Notes: generated from the sequence alone by a model not told the origin. A stretch of 64,000 nt of DNA from Salinicoccus sp. YB14-2 (GCF_001265075.1 NZ_LFKO01000002.1:492938-556937); one strand, 5' to 3'; counted from the first letter of the stretch, positions 1 through 8,767 are shown. A program made the numbers and translations.

Positions 1-297
1 AGTGATGTGAAATGGGCGGTAGTGAAAGCAAAAATAGCGGGTGAATTAACGACTCAAGAGATTATGGAGAAATACGGCATCAAGAACAAGTCCCAGATTT
101 CCACATGGGTCAGGTGGTATCGACAGGGGGAACTCTATCGATTGGACCAGCCAATCGGCAAACAATACACCTACGGACATGGACCGGAAGACCGTTCAGA
201 AGATGAGCGGAAAAATCGTCAGCTAGAACATCTGAAAATGGAGAATGACATTTTAAAAAAGTATATGGCGATCAAAAAGGAGTTGAAAAAGAAGTAG
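1..297 (+). CDS. IS3-family transposase OrfA (5' partial)
   Basis: DNA-binding subunit of an IS3-family transposase. The frame is open from the first base of the window, so the N-terminus is missing; a GTG at position 7 is in frame but has no ribosome binding site. The visible part has a helix-turn-helix (a short helix around TTQEIMEKYGI, then the SQISTWVRWY recognition region). It ends in a charged, leucine-spaced helix (RQLEHLKMENDILKKY) typical of the OrfA leucine zipper. The stop is at 295-297, downstream of a slippery heptamer, so translation can also continue into OrfB. Confidence 0.85.
   Translation, partial: SDVKWAVVKAKIAGELTTQEIMEKYGIKNKSQISTWVRWYRQGELYRLDQPIGKQYTYGHGPEDRSEDERKNRQLEHLKMENDILKKYMAIKKELKKK
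255..261 (+). other. programmed -1 frameshift slippery heptamer A AAA AAG
   Basis: The heptamer AAAAAAG lies in the phase A_AAA_AAG relative to OrfA (codons AAA 256-258 and AAG 259-261). Slipping back one base moves the ribosome into a frame that is open from here through OrfB without a stop. This is the standard way IS3-family elements make the OrfAB transposase. The downstream stimulatory structure was not modelled. Confidence 0.85.
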
Positions 298-317
298 TCC
301 TGAAACTTGTTGAACGT

Positions 318-1145
318 ATGAAATCGAAGTACACCATCACAGTGATTCTGAATGCATTGGAAATCCCGCGTGCCAACTACTATCGATGGCGGTCAGAAGG
401 GGCTGAACCCTCACTGACAGATGTTGAGCAGGCGATTATTGAGATCTGTCAGTCGACGCAGTACCGCTATGGCCATCGTAAAGTGAAAGCGTTATTGGAG
501 CGGACATACCAGATTAAACGGCATCGCAACACGGTTCAGACCATCATGCAGAAACATCATCTACAATGCCGGGTGAAACCGAAAAAGAAATGGAAAGCGC
601 AAGGTGAAACGGTCATTATTGCGCCGGACCGGCTCAAGCGTAATTTTCAGTCTGCCGAACCCAATCAGAAATGGGTCACAGACATCACTTACATCCAATA
701 TGGACGGACTGTGAAATATCTATCGACGATCATGGACCTTTACAACAACGAAATCGTCGCCGCCAAATTGTATGATCATCAGCAGACTCCATTGGTGCTG
801 GATACCTTGAAAGAGGCATTGAAGCGTCGTGCATACCCTGAAGGTGTCATCATTCATTCTGATCAGGGCAGTGTCTACACCTCGTATGCCTACCAGGCAT
901 ATGTCACGGAAAATAATCTGGTCAGCAGTATGTCCAGGAGAGGTAATTGTTGGGACAATGCGGTCATTGAATCGTTCCATTCCAATCTGAAATCTGAAGG
1001 ATTCATATACACAAGATACAACTCACTCAGTAATGGGGAGACGATTTCGCGTGTCAATCAATATTTGAAGTATTATAACGAGGAAAGAATACAAGAAAAA
1101 TTAGGCTACCTCTCTCCAATTGATTTTGGAGTGAAGATAGCCTAA
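318..1145 (+). CDS. IS3-family transposase OrfB, DDE integrase core
   Basis: Catalytic part of the transposase. It has an HTH_21-like N-terminal segment (YRYGHRKV around residue 50) followed by an rve-type integrase core. The DDE triad is visible as D122 (WVTDITY), D182 (HSDQGSVY) and E218 (NAVIESFHSNLK), with exactly 35 residues between the last two, the DD(35)E spacing of IS3 members. The first ATG is at 318. The frame is open further upstream into OrfA, so the functional product is probably the OrfAB fusion made by -1 frameshifting at 255-261. The catalytic residues and the C-terminal YYNEERIQEKLGYLSP motif are present, so the element could be active. Confidence 0.92.
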   Translation: MKSKYTITVILNALEIPRANYYRWRSEGAEPSLTDVEQAIIEICQSTQYRYGHRKVKALLERTYQIKRHRNTVQTIMQKHHLQCRVKPKKKWKAQGETVIIAPDRLKRNFQSAEPNQKWVTDITYIQYGRTVKYLSTIMDLYNNEIVAAKLYDHQQTPLVLDTLKEALKRRAYPEGVIIHSDQGSVYTSYAYQAYVTENNLVSSMSRRGNCWDNAVIESFHSNLKSEGFIYTRYNSLSNGETISRVNQYLKYYNEERIQEKLGYLSPIDFGVKIA

Positions 1146-1186
1146 TGAAGGTGTTTTATCTCTGTCTCATTTCACTATGTCAGTCT

Positions 1187-1203
1187 AAAGTCCCGTCTTT
1201 TTT
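1187..1203. terminator. half of a split sodA terminator
   Basis: The bases AAAGTCCCGTCTTTTTT look like one arm of a symmetric bidirectional terminator plus its T-tract. The matching arm is absent on the sodA side and would have to lie on the far side of the IS. A weak 4-bp hairpin (AAAG/CTTT) can form from this half alone. The reading that the IS landed in the terminator loop is an inference. Confidence 0.4.
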
Positions 1204-1214
1204 ATTAAAAATTA

Positions 1215-1817
1215 TTATTTTGCATTTTTGTATAGTTCGTTTACTTTGTCCCAGTTAACAACGTTCCAGAATGCTTTAAGGTATTCAGGACGCTTGTTTT
1301 GATACTTGAGGTAATACGCATGTTCCCATACGTCCACACCAAGGATTGGTGTTTTACCATCAGTGATCGGGTTATCCTGGTTTGGAGTTCCAACAACTTC
1401 AAGTTCTCCGTTGTTAACAACTAACCAAGCCCAGCCTGAACCGAATTGGCCAGCACCTGCTGCTTCAAATTTTTCTTTGAATGCATCCAATGAACCGAAC
1501 TTTGCTTCGATTGCATCTTTCACTTCTCCATTAGCTTCAGATGCGTCAGGAGTCAACATTTGCCAGAACAATGAGTGGTTGTAGTGTCCACCACCATTGT
1601 TACGAACTGCAGTCTTGATATCTTCAGGTACTGAATTTAAATCTTTGATAACTTCCTCGATATCTTTAGATTCTAAATCTGTGCCTTTCACTGCATCGTT
1701 CAACTTCGTAACATAAGTGTTATGGTGCTTAGAATGGTGAATTTCCATAGTTTCTTTGTCAATGTGTGGTTCCAATGCATCATATGCATAAGGTAATTCT
1801 GGTAGTTCAAAAGCCAT
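1215..1817 (-). CDS. sodA: superoxide dismutase, Mn/Fe family
   Basis: Converts superoxide to hydrogen peroxide and oxygen in the cytoplasm. The 200-residue length is normal for bacterial Mn/Fe SOD. Metal ligands are visible as a histidine in the MEIHHSKHH segment (about residue 27), the histidine of YNHSLFW (about 81), and the Asp and His of DVWEHAYY near residue 162. The [13 protein letters not shown] stretch favours the manganese form. The ATG follows a good GGAGGCG ribosome binding site. It is monocistronic and divergent from ispG. Its 3' side abuts the insertion sequence, so its terminator may be compromised. Confidence 0.97.
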   Translation of the reverse strand: MAFELPELPYAYDALEPHIDKETMEIHHSKHHNTYVTKLNDAVKGTDLESKDIEEVIKDLNSVPEDIKTAVRNNGGGHYNHSLFWQMLTPDASEANGEVKDAIEAKFGSLDAFKEKFEAAGAGQFGSGWAWLVVNNGELEVVGTPNQDNPITDGKTPILGVDVWEHAYYLKYQNKRPEYLKAFWNVVNWDKVNELYKNAK

Positions 1818-1993
1818 AGTTAATTCGCCTCCAATAAGAATTTACATATTAAATATAACAATTCACTGATAGAATAACAAATGAATTGTTTACCATACTG
1901 ATATTATCATACCTTTGTATGAATTATCTTAAACATCATAATGAAACAATAATGCTTTGATATAATAAAAAGGTAAATTAATAAAGCGAAGTA

Positions 1994-2023
1994 GTTACAT
2001 TTCACGTTTAAGTTTAGTATAAT
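1994..2023 (+). promoter_or_regulatory. candidate sigma-A promoter of ispG
   Basis: A perfect TATAAT at 2018-2023 has a partial -35 (GTTACA, 1994-1999) 18 bases upstream. It lies about 40 bases before the ispG start. The rest of the 1818-2065 gap is AT-rich, and I did not find a convincing sodA promoter or operator in it. Confidence 0.5.
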
Positions 2024-2065
2024 AACAAATGATTTAATAAAGTATTTATATTAAGGAGTTTGGAT

Positions 2066-3181
2066 ATGTCTGAAATTATACATCGTACTAAAACACGACA
2101 AGTAAAAGTCGGCGACTTGACTATTGGCGGTGAAGACCAGATTGTCATTCAAAGTATGACAACCACTAAAACACATGATGTGGAAGCAACAGTTGCGGAA
2201 ATACACCGTTTAGAGGAAGCCGGTTGTCAGATTGTTCGAGTGGCATGCCCGAGAGAAGAGGATGCTTTAGCGATCCCGGAAATTAAAAAGCAGATTAATA
2301 TACCATTAGTTGTAGATATACATTTTGATTATAAGCTTGCACTTCTTGCTGTTGAGGGCGGTGCGGACAAAATCCGTATCAACCCAGGTAACATTGGACG
2401 CCGTGAACGTGTTGAAGAAGTCGTAAAAGCTTGTAAAGCAAAAGGAATTCCAATCCGTATCGGAGTAAACGCAGGCAGTTTGGAAAGACATATCATTGAA
2501 AAATATGGTTACCCTACTGCCGACGGCATGGTGGAAAGTGCATTGCACCACATTCAGATACTTGAAGATCTTGACTTTCACGATATCATCGTTTCGATGA
2601 AAGCTTCAGATGTCAACCTTGCAATCGAAGCATATACAAAAGCTGCTAAAGCTTTTGACTACCCATTGCACCTTGGTATTACAGAAAGTGGTACTTTATT
2701 TGCCGGAACGGTCAAAAGTGCTGCAGGACTTGGTGCAATCATTTCACAGGGTATAGGTAATACACTGAGAATTTCATTGTCAGCAGATCCTGTTGAAGAA
2801 GTTAAAGTTGCAAAAGAACTGCTGAAATCATACGGCCTGGCAAGTAATGCAGCAACATTGATTGCATGCCCGACATGTGGACGTATAGAAATTGATTTGA
2901 TTTCCATAGCCAATGAGGTCGAAGAATACATCTCTAAAATCCAAGCACCAATCAAAGTTGCAGTACTCGGCTGTGCAGTCAACGGGCCGGGAGAGGCACG
3001 TGAAGCTGATATCGGCATTGCCGGCGGACGCGATGAAGGACTGCTCTTCATGCATGGTGAAACCGTTAGAAAAGTACCAGAGGAAACAATGGTGGATGAG
3101 CTTAAGAAAGAAATTGATATTCTGGCAGAAGCACATTTTGAAAAAGAACGTAAAGCTAAAGAAGAAGCTGCAAGTAAATAA
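2066..3181 (+). CDS. ispG: 4-hydroxy-3-methylbut-2-enyl diphosphate synthase (MEP pathway)
   Basis: Penultimate enzyme of the MEP isoprenoid pathway, reducing methylerythritol cyclodiphosphate to HMBPP with a [4Fe-4S] cluster. Visible features are the N-terminal TIM-barrel segment ([27 protein letters not shown]) and the C-terminal cluster site: two cysteines in CPTCGR and a third in [12 protein letters not shown], followed by the conserved glutamate. The ATG at 2066 lies 7 bases after AAGGAG; a TTG at 2060 is too close to that site to be the start. Length 371 is usual for the short bacterial form. S. aureus lacks this gene, so its presence here is taxonomically informative. Confidence 0.96.
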   Translation: MSEIIHRTKTRQVKVGDLTIGGEDQIVIQSMTTTKTHDVEATVAEIHRLEEAGCQIVRVACPREEDALAIPEIKKQINIPLVVDIHFDYKLALLAVEGGADKIRINPGNIGRRERVEEVVKACKAKGIPIRIGVNAGSLERHIIEKYGYPTADGMVESALHHIQILEDLDFHDIIVSMKASDVNLAIEAYTKAAKAFDYPLHLGITESGTLFAGTVKSAAGLGAIISQGIGNTLRISLSADPVEEVKVAKELLKSYGLASNAATLIACPTCGRIEIDLISIANEVEEYISKIQAPIKVAVLGCAVNGPGEAREADIGIAGGRDEGLLFMHGETVRKVPEETMVDELKKEIDILAEAHFEKERKAKEEAASK

Positions 3182-3190
3182 GACAGAAAA

Positions 3191-3225
3191 GAAGGGATGT
3201 TCCATATGGGAACATCCCTTCTTTT
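3191..3225. terminator. bidirectional terminator between ispG and zur
   Basis: A perfect 13-bp stem, GAAGGGATGTTCC (3191-3203) with its complement at 3209-3221 and a 5-base loop, is followed by TTTT on the plus strand. It sits between the convergent ends of ispG and zur and can serve both. Confidence 0.9.
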
Positions 3226-3637
3226 ATTTACATGCGGCACAGAGGCCGTAAATCTCCACTTTATGATTTGTAATTTCCACATCTTGCAATTCACTCTGCC
3301 AGGTTTCCACCGGACAGTAATGTATAACTTTAGTATCCCCGCATTCTTCACAGATGAAATGATGGTGGTGATGATCCGAACAGGAAATTTTAAACTGCAT
3401 TTCACCTTCGAAGTTTGTATTTTCCAAAACCTCTATTTCTTTTAAAGTGTAAAGGTTGCGGTAAATTGTATCGTAACTTAAACTTGGATAAATTTTATGA
3501 AGCTGCTCCTGCACTTCTTTAGCACTTAAATAACGATCTTCTTTTAAAAACAATTCAATCATCGTCATTCTTTTTTCTGTTATCTTTAAACCGTGATCTC
3601 TCAATTTTGTTTTATACTTCTTGAGTTCTGCTGCCAT
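3224..3637 (-). CDS. zur: Fur-family zinc uptake regulator
   Basis: Fur-family metalloregulator of 137 residues. The N-terminal winged helix (LRDHGLKITEKRMTMIE, then the recognition helix near SYDTIYRNLYTL) is followed by a dimerisation domain with a histidine cluster (SDHHHHHFICEEC). Two CXXC pairs (CEEC and the C-terminal CAAC) form the structural zinc site. Assignment to Zur rather than Fur or PerR rests on its position as the last gene of the znuC-znuB operon and on Zur-box-like sites at that operon's promoter. The gene overlaps znuB by 26 bases, so the repressor is made from the transcript it controls. RBS GGGGTGA. Confidence 0.9.
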   Translation of the reverse strand: MAAELKKYKTKLRDHGLKITEKRMTMIELFLKEDRYLSAKEVQEQLHKIYPSLSYDTIYRNLYTLKEIEVLENTNFEGEMQFKISCSDHHHHHFICEECGDTKVIHYCPVETWQSELQDVEITNHKVEIYGLCAACK

Positions 3638-4463
3638 TTCTACTCACCCCTAATCGATTTAAAAAGATTGTTCCGAGCAAGATTAATATTGAGACTAAAA
3701 CAATCGTACCGCCTGGTGAAATATTCAGATGGAAACTTAAGAATAAACCGATGATTACAGCTATTTCACCGAATATCACACTGACGATCATCAGTTGCTT
3801 GAAGCTTGAAGTTATCCGCATTGCGCTCGCTACAGGCAATGTCATCAACGCGCTGACCAACAGGATGCCGACAATGCGCATAGATGCACTGATGACCAGT
3901 GCCACCACAATGATGAAAGCGACATAAATCCATTTATTTATGTTCATGACATTTGCATACTCTTCATCAAATGAAACCATGAACAGTTCTTTATAAAGAA
4001 AAAATATGAACAGGATGACGATGACTCCGATACTCGCGATCAACAGAAGATCATTGATACTCACAGCACTTATACTGCCGAATAAATACCCGAACAGATC
4101 CTGATTAAATCCATCGGCAAGAGAAAGGAAAACGATACCTACCGCTATACCGAGACTCATTATGATCGGTATAGCAAGTTCCTGATAATGTTTATATACA
4201 GATCTCAGCCGCTCGATTCCGAGCGCACCCATTATTGAAAATAAAATACCTGTAATTAATGGATTGACAGTGAAGGTAAATATAGATGACAGATAGACAC
4301 CGAATGCGATACCTCCCAGAGTTACATGACTTAATGCATCGGCAATCAATGATAACCTTCTGATGACTATGAACGTCCCCACCAGCGGGGCGATCAGTCC
4401 GGCAATGACACCACTGATGAAAGAATATCTGATAAATTCGTACTCAAACAGGGCTTGAATCAT
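3612..4463 (-). CDS. znuB: zinc ABC transporter, permease
   Basis: ABC-3 family integral membrane permease, 283 residues with about eight predicted hydrophobic segments. It works with ZnuC to import zinc (or possibly manganese) delivered by a binding lipoprotein that is not encoded here. The ATG at 4463 overlaps the znuC stop in an ATGA junction and is preceded by AGGGAG; a GTG nine bases upstream lies inside that ribosome binding site and is rejected. The family motif around LIADALSHVTLGGIAFG is present. The zinc specificity comes from the zur context; MntB-type permeases look similar. Confidence 0.9.
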   Translation of the reverse strand: MIQALFEYEFIRYSFISGVIAGLIAPLVGTFIVIRRLSLIADALSHVTLGGIAFGVYLSSIFTFTVNPLITGILFSIMGALGIERLRSVYKHYQELAIPIIMSLGIAVGIVFLSLADGFNQDLFGYLFGSISAVSINDLLLIASIGVIVILFIFFLYKELFMVSFDEEYANVMNINKWIYVAFIIVVALVISASMRIVGILLVSALMTLPVASAMRITSSFKQLMIVSVIFGEIAVIIGLFLSFHLNISPGGTIVLVSILILLGTIFLNRLGVSRNGSRTQEV

Positions 4464-5242
4464 ACACAGCACTCCCTATCGTGATCATGACTGACAAGCT
4501 GGAGGGGAAAGCCATATATCTTGGACAACTCAGCCTCTCCCAAGTTTTTGAATTCATGATTGGTTCCATGGAAATGCAGATGACCATTTAGACATGCCAC
4601 TTCATTTGCATGATCTACGACCACACCGATATCATGTGTGACCAAAAGTATAGTGACGGACTGCTCTTTTAATTTTAAAAGTACATCGTAAAACTCTTTT
4701 ACATGCTGATTGTCTATACCGACAGTCGGCTCATCCAAAACCAGTATAGAAGGTTGATTGATCAGGGCCCTCGCAATGAATACACGCTGTGTCTGACCGC
4801 CGGATAATGAAGAAATATTCTTATCTTTCAGATTTTGTATGTCCAACAGTTCCAGTACTTCTTCCAATCTTTTTTTATCTTTCCTCGAAAATCTGTTGAA
4901 CAGACCCTTTTGTTTTGTCAGTCCGCTTAAAATCACTTCGCTCACCGAAGCCGGGAAACCTTTGGCAAAACTGTTCGATTTTTGAGATACATAGCCGATT
5001 TCCTGCCAGCTTGCATATCTCTGATAGTTATCCCCTTTTATATAGATTTCGCCATCCTGAGGCTTGATCACACCTAGAATCAATTTGATCAATGTTGTTT
5101 TTCCCGATCCATTCGGACCGACCAGAGCAACAAAGTCACCTTTATCAATCTTTAAATTAATATTTTTCAGCGCCGGTGTATGTTCTAATTTATCTTTATA
5201 AGTATATGAAATATTCTTTAATTCAAAGATTGGTTCAGACAT
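4460..5242 (-). CDS. znuC: zinc ABC transporter, ATP-binding protein
   Basis: ATPase of the ABC metal importer, 260 residues. Walker A is GPNGSGKTT (around residue 41), the signature is SSLSGGQTQR, Walker B is ILVLDEPT and the H-loop is VTHD. The C-terminus is rich in His and Cys (VSHDHDRECC), which may contact metal. It is the first gene of the znuC-znuB-zur operon, behind a sigma-A promoter overlapped by Zur-box sequences. RBS AAAGGAG. Confidence 0.92.
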   Translation of the reverse strand: MSEPIFELKNISYTYKDKLEHTPALKNINLKIDKGDFVALVGPNGSGKTTLIKLILGVIKPQDGEIYIKGDNYQRYASWQEIGYVSQKSNSFAKGFPASVSEVILSGLTKQKGLFNRFSRKDKKRLEEVLELLDIQNLKDKNISSLSGGQTQRVFIARALINQPSILVLDEPTVGIDNQHVKEFYDVLLKLKEQSVTILLVTHDIGVVVDHANEVACLNGHLHFHGTNHEFKNLGEAELSKIYGFPLQLVSHDHDRECCV

Positions 5243-5274
5243 TTATTTCGCTCCTTTAAAATTATAATCAATTT

Positions 5275-5318
5275 ATTATAAAGGAATCATTACGATTTGT
5301 AAATAGTAATGATTACGA
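5275..5318 (-). promoter_or_regulatory. znuCB-zur promoter with two Zur boxes
   Basis: Reading the minus strand, -35 TTTACA (5298-5303) and -10 TATAAT (5275-5280) are separated by exactly 17 bases. A near-perfect Zur box (TAGTAATGATTACGA, 5304-5318, one mismatch to the Bacillus core TCGTAATNATTACGA) lies just upstream of the -35. A second, weaker site with an intact right half (ATTACGATTT, 5289-5298) fills the spacer. Zinc-loaded Zur bound there would block RNA polymerase. Confidence 0.82.
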
Positions 5319-5320
5319 AA

Positions 5321-5344
5321 AAGCCACAGTTTTTACTGTGGCTT
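5321..5344 (-). terminator. nfo terminator
   Basis: Stem AAGCCACAGT / ACTGTGGCTT with a 4-base loop, followed on the minus strand by TTTTTC. It lies just after the nfo stop and just upstream of the znuC promoter region. Confidence 0.85.
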
Positions 5345-5348
5345 TAAA

Positions 5349-6254
5349 TTATTCCACTTCAGCCATTAAAGGATTAATATCTGTAAGCAGATTCGGATTA
5401 AATTTATCGTTTTTAATCATTTCAATTTCATGTTTATATGGTGCTGTTTTATTTTTCTTATCCGTACCGACAAATGGTGTTTCTAAAATCTTCGGTACAT
5501 TTTTCAGTTCCGGATGATTGATGATATAAGTCAGTGTATCAAACCCAATATGGCCGAATCCGATATTCTCGTGACGGTCTTTGTGTGCACCTACCGGGTT
5601 TTTCGAGTCATTCACATGGACGACTTTGATACGGTCAAGACCGATAATCTTATCGAATTGTTCCAATACACCGTCGAAATCATTAACGATATCATAACCT
5701 GCATCATGGACGTGACAAGTGTCAAAACAGACACTTAAACGATCATTATTTTCCACCCCATCTATAATTTGTGCGAGTTCCTCAAAGTTGCGGCCGATTT
5801 CCGAGCCTTTACCTGCCATCGTTTCAAGAGCAATCTGTACATCATTATCATTGGTGAATGTTTCATTCAAGCCTTTTATAATGGATTCAATTCCTTTGTC
5901 TGCCCCTGCGCCAACATGGCTTCCGGGGTGAAGGACAATCTGATTGGAACCTATATGCTCGGTACGGACGATTTCTTCCTGAAGGAATTCAACACCATGA
6001 TCGAATACCCCGTCGCGAACGGTATTCGCTATATTGATGATGTAAGGTGCGTGAACGACAATATTGGAAATTCCATGTTTTTTCATATGCGCCTGGCCTG
6101 CTTCTATATTCAGGTCTTCAATCTTTTTTCTTCTTGTATTTTGGGGAGCGCCTGTATAAATCATAAAAGTATTTGCTCCAAAGCCTGCAGCTGATTCACT
6201 TGCAGCTTCCAACATTTTTTTCCCACTCATCGATACATGTGATCCTATTAACAT
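5349..6254 (-). CDS. nfo: deoxyribonuclease IV (endonuclease IV)
   Basis: Zinc-dependent AP endonuclease of base-excision repair that cuts 5' of abasic sites. The 301-residue length is slightly above the usual 280-300. AP2Ec signatures are visible: [43 protein letters not shown] and [23 protein letters not shown], which together carry the three-zinc ligands. The start follows a short AAGGATGG-type site. It lies in the staphylococcal order between znuC and cshB and has its own terminator. Confidence 0.96.
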   Translation of the reverse strand: MLIGSHVSMSGKKMLEAASESAAGFGANTFMIYTGAPQNTRRKKIEDLNIEAGQAHMKKHGISNIVVHAPYIINIANTVRDGVFDHGVEFLQEEIVRTEHIGSNQIVLHPGSHVGAGADKGIESIIKGLNETFTNDNDVQIALETMAGKGSEIGRNFEELAQIIDGVENNDRLSVCFDTCHVHDAGYDIVNDFDGVLEQFDKIIGLDRIKVVHVNDSKNPVGAHKDRHENIGFGHIGFDTLTYIINHPELKNVPKILETPFVGTDKKNKTAPYKHEIEMIKNDKFNPNLLTDINPLMAEVE

Positions 6255-6272
6255 AATACCATCCTTAGAAAT

Positions 6273-7586
6273 TTATTTTTTTCTTCTTTTTGATTTTGCA
6301 TACTTGCGTCTCTCCTGCTGTTTCAGATCATTCAGTTCTTTTGACATCTTCTTCTTATAGCCCGGCTTCACTTTCTTTGGTTTTCTAACCTTATAGTTTA
6401 AGTTCTGAGCCACATTTTTTTCAGCTTTCTTCCTGCTGACACGTGACGTTCTGGATTTTACAGGCTTTAATTCGCCTTGTCTGACATCCTCATCCTCAAA
6501 ATGATAACCTTTCTTCTCAAGCTGATCGATTAAATAGTTTTCCTCAGGCGTATAGATTGTAATCGCAACACCTTCATATTGTCCACGACCCACCCGGCCG
6601 ACTCTGTGTGTGAAGAATTCAATATCTTTCGGGATATCAAAGTTTATTACATGGGACGCTCCATCAATGTCCAGTCCGCGGGCAGCAAGGTCACTTGCGA
6701 TGACCCATTCATATTTTAACTCACGTATATTTTTAATTTCCTTTGTTCTCTCACGCGGTTTAAGTCCGCCATGAAAAATACCAATATTCATATTATGCTC
6801 TCGCAGGTAATCATACAAGTCGTCTGCTCTTGCTTTTGAATTCGCAAAAATGATACCGATATACGGATTGATCACTTCAGTCAATTCTTTGACTTTCCCC
6901 ATCTTATCATCACCTTTGACCGGCACAAGTGAATATTTGATGGATGCCTTGTTTTTCGGCTGATCGATGACTATCGTTTCAACATTACCAATGTACTTTT
7001 CAAGGAATTGCTGCAGCATTACTGGAATTGTCGCTGAAAACACTAAAAACTGTGCTTCCTGATGAAGCGTGTTGGCCAGCATATCCACATCGTTCAGGAA
7101 ACCGAGGTCAATCATCAGATCTGCTTCATCTATGACAATTGTACGTGTCTGATGGACTTTAAGCACACCATCTTTCATCAGTTCATTGACCCTGGTTGGG
7201 GTCCCGATAATAATCTGTGGAGATTTCTTGGCTTTTTCAGCATCTTTATTGAAATCGGTCCCTCCGATGAATAGGCTGGTTTTAATATCTTTATAGTTTC
7301 CAATCAGTTCGCTGGTCATCTGAAACAGTTGGCTTGCAAGTTCTCTTGTGGGTGCTAGAATTATAGATTGAGTCGAATGTTTATCAATATCGATACTTTC
7401 AAGGATCGGCAAAATGAATGCATGTGATTTTCCGCTCCCGGTCTCGCTCATCGCAACGACGTTCTCACCTCTTTGGATTTTTGGAACAACTCTTTCCTGA
7501 ACTAAAGTCGGATGAGTAAAGTTTATAGATTTTATAGCATCGAGCATATTATCATCAAAGTTAAATCTTTTAAATGCGTGACTCAT
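6273..7586 (-). CDS. cshB: DEAD-box RNA helicase
   Basis: ATP-dependent RNA helicase, 437 residues. Motif Q and I (TLVQERVV, SETGSGKS), Ia (APTRELA), II (VIDEADLMID, a true DEAD), III (SAT), and domain 2 motifs IV-VI (IIFANSKARAD, ASDLAARGLDI, HRVGRVGRG) are all present. The C-terminal 60 residues are a lysine/arginine-rich, probably disordered RNA-binding tail. Position next to nfo matches B. subtilis yqfR (cshB), which acts in ribosome assembly, mRNA turnover and cold growth. An 18-base gap to nfo suggests co-transcription. Confidence 0.93.
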   Translation of the reverse strand: MSHAFKRFNFDDNMLDAIKSINFTHPTLVQERVVPKIQRGENVVAMSETGSGKSHAFILPILESIDIDKHSTQSIILAPTRELASQLFQMTSELIGNYKDIKTSLFIGGTDFNKDAEKAKKSPQIIIGTPTRVNELMKDGVLKVHQTRTIVIDEADLMIDLGFLNDVDMLANTLHQEAQFLVFSATIPVMLQQFLEKYIGNVETIVIDQPKNKASIKYSLVPVKGDDKMGKVKELTEVINPYIGIIFANSKARADDLYDYLREHNMNIGIFHGGLKPRERTKEIKNIRELKYEWVIASDLAARGLDIDGASHVINFDIPKDIEFFTHRVGRVGRGQYEGVAITIYTPEENYLIDQLEKKGYHFEDEDVRQGELKPVKSRTSRVSRKKAEKNVAQNLNYKVRKPKKVKPGYKKKMSKELNDLKQQERRKYAKSKRRKK

Positions 7587-7643
7587 AGTATCACCTTTTC
7601 ATTATTAAATTCGAATTCAATTATAACTGAAAAGCGCGTTACA

Positions 7644-7652
7644 TGCTATAAT
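7644..7652 (+). promoter_or_regulatory. extended -10 promoter of ispH
   Basis: TGC followed by TATAAT (7647-7652) is an extended -10 element about 75 bases before the ispH start. No good -35 is seen, which an extended -10 tolerates. Confidence 0.5.
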
Positions 7653-7727
7653 GTAATTTCGGACTTCATGATGATTTTAATTATAAACGATATTAGATAT
7701 AATGATTATTGAGGAGGAATGGACTCT

Positions 7728-8690
7728 ATGGATATTATAAAGATCACACCAAGAGGTTATTGTTATGGTGTTGTTGATGCTATGGTCATCGCAAGAAACG
7801 CTGCGATGGACAAGTCATTGCCGAGACCATTATATATATTAGGGATGATTGTGCATAACAAACATGTAACAGATGCTTTTGAAGAGGATGGCATTGTAAC
7901 ATTAGACGGACCTAACCGGTTGGAGATTTTAGAGAATATAAATGAAGGAACTGTAATCTTCACAGCTCATGGTGTATCTCCAGAAGTTAAAAAGCGTGCA
8001 AAAGAAAAAGGTTTGACTTGTATAGACGCGACATGCCCTGACGTTCAGGTGACACACGAGTTAATCCGCAGAAAAACTGAAAAAGGCTATGATGTCGTTT
8101 ACATCGGTAAAAAAGGACACCCGGAACCTGAAGGTGCTGTCGGTGTAAATCCTGATCATGTACATCTGGTCGAAACGATGGATGATATTGAGGAATTACC
8201 TGAATATCTGCATGAGAGAAAACTCATCGTCACCAACCAGACGACAATGAGCCAGTGGGATGTCGGCCATCTGATGGATGAGCTGAAAGTGAAGTATGCA
8301 CACATTGAAGTGCAGCAGGAAATCTGTATGGCAACACAAGTCCGTCAGGAAGCTGTGGCAGAACAGGCAGATCAGGCTGAACTTCTGATTGTTGTCGGCG
8401 ATCCAAAGAGTAATAACTCGAACAGACTGACACAAGTTTCAAAAGAAATTGCACACACCAATGCCTACAGAATCAGTTCTTTAAGTGAGTTGAAGACTGA
8501 ATGGCTGCACGGAATCGATTCAGTAGCAGTGACTGCAGGTGCCTCAACTCCTACTCCAATTGTTAGAGAAGTCATCGAATACTTGAACCAGTACAATGAA
8601 GAATTGACTGAACAACCTGTTTCATCTGTACCAAAAGATAAGATCCTTCCAAAAATTAAGAAACCAAAACCAGTTAAAATAATGGACTGA
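7728..8690 (+). CDS. ispH: 4-hydroxy-3-methylbut-2-enyl diphosphate reductase (MEP pathway)
   Basis: Last MEP-pathway enzyme, converting HMBPP to IPP and DMAPP with a [4Fe-4S] cluster. The three cluster cysteines are in RGYCYGV (residue 12), DATCPDV and [12 protein letters not shown]; the SNNSNRL substrate motif and [10 protein letters not shown] are also present. The ATG at 7728 follows GAGGAGG by 10 bases; an in-frame ATG at 7719 is only one base from that site and is less likely. Length 320 is normal. It sits in the Bacillus position between cshB and nif3, so with ispG it looks ancestral rather than acquired. Confidence 0.96.
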   Translation: MDIIKITPRGYCYGVVDAMVIARNAAMDKSLPRPLYILGMIVHNKHVTDAFEEDGIVTLDGPNRLEILENINEGTVIFTAHGVSPEVKKRAKEKGLTCIDATCPDVQVTHELIRRKTEKGYDVVYIGKKGHPEPEGAVGVNPDHVHLVETMDDIEELPEYLHERKLIVTNQTTMSQWDVGHLMDELKVKYAHIEVQQEICMATQVRQEAVAEQADQAELLIVVGDPKSNNSNRLTQVSKEIAHTNAYRISSLSELKTEWLHGIDSVAVTAGASTPTPIVREVIEYLNQYNEELTEQPVSSVPKDKILPKIKKPKPVKIMD

Positions 8691-8701
8691 TATTTAAGAT
8701 T

Positions 8702-8737
8702 ATGACGATGCATCCAGATGGGTGTATCGTCATTTTT
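8702..8737 (+). terminator. ispH terminator
   Basis: Imperfect 13-14 bp stem from 8702 to 8733 (ATGACGATGCATCC with a complement containing G-T pairs) and a 4-base loop, followed by TTTTTT at 8732-8737. Confidence 0.88.
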
Positions 8738-8767
8738 TGCCAATTCAATTTTATACAATAATGCTAA

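Larger units (their letters stand above)
1..1186 (+). mobile_element. IS3-family insertion sequence, right part
   Basis: Two overlapping transposase frames (OrfA then OrfB in the -1 frame) followed by about 40 non-coding bases make this the right-hand part of an IS3-family element. The left end lies outside the window. The right terminus is placed near 1186 because the following bases look like host terminator sequence. Since the left inverted repeat is not visible, that boundary is an inference. The base composition is visibly more GC-rich than the flanking sodA region, which fits a mobile element of different origin. Confidence 0.85.

Noticed and set aside
2659-3405. 248-codon minus-strand frame opposite ispG
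   Set aside because: It spans the ispG 3' end, the terminator and part of zur, and is explained by codon bias of ispG; no homology-like motifs.
5514-6194. Several plus-strand open frames of 70-141 codons opposite nfo
   Set aside because: They are antisense shadows of a well-conserved gene, lack ribosome binding sites and show no protein-like pattern.
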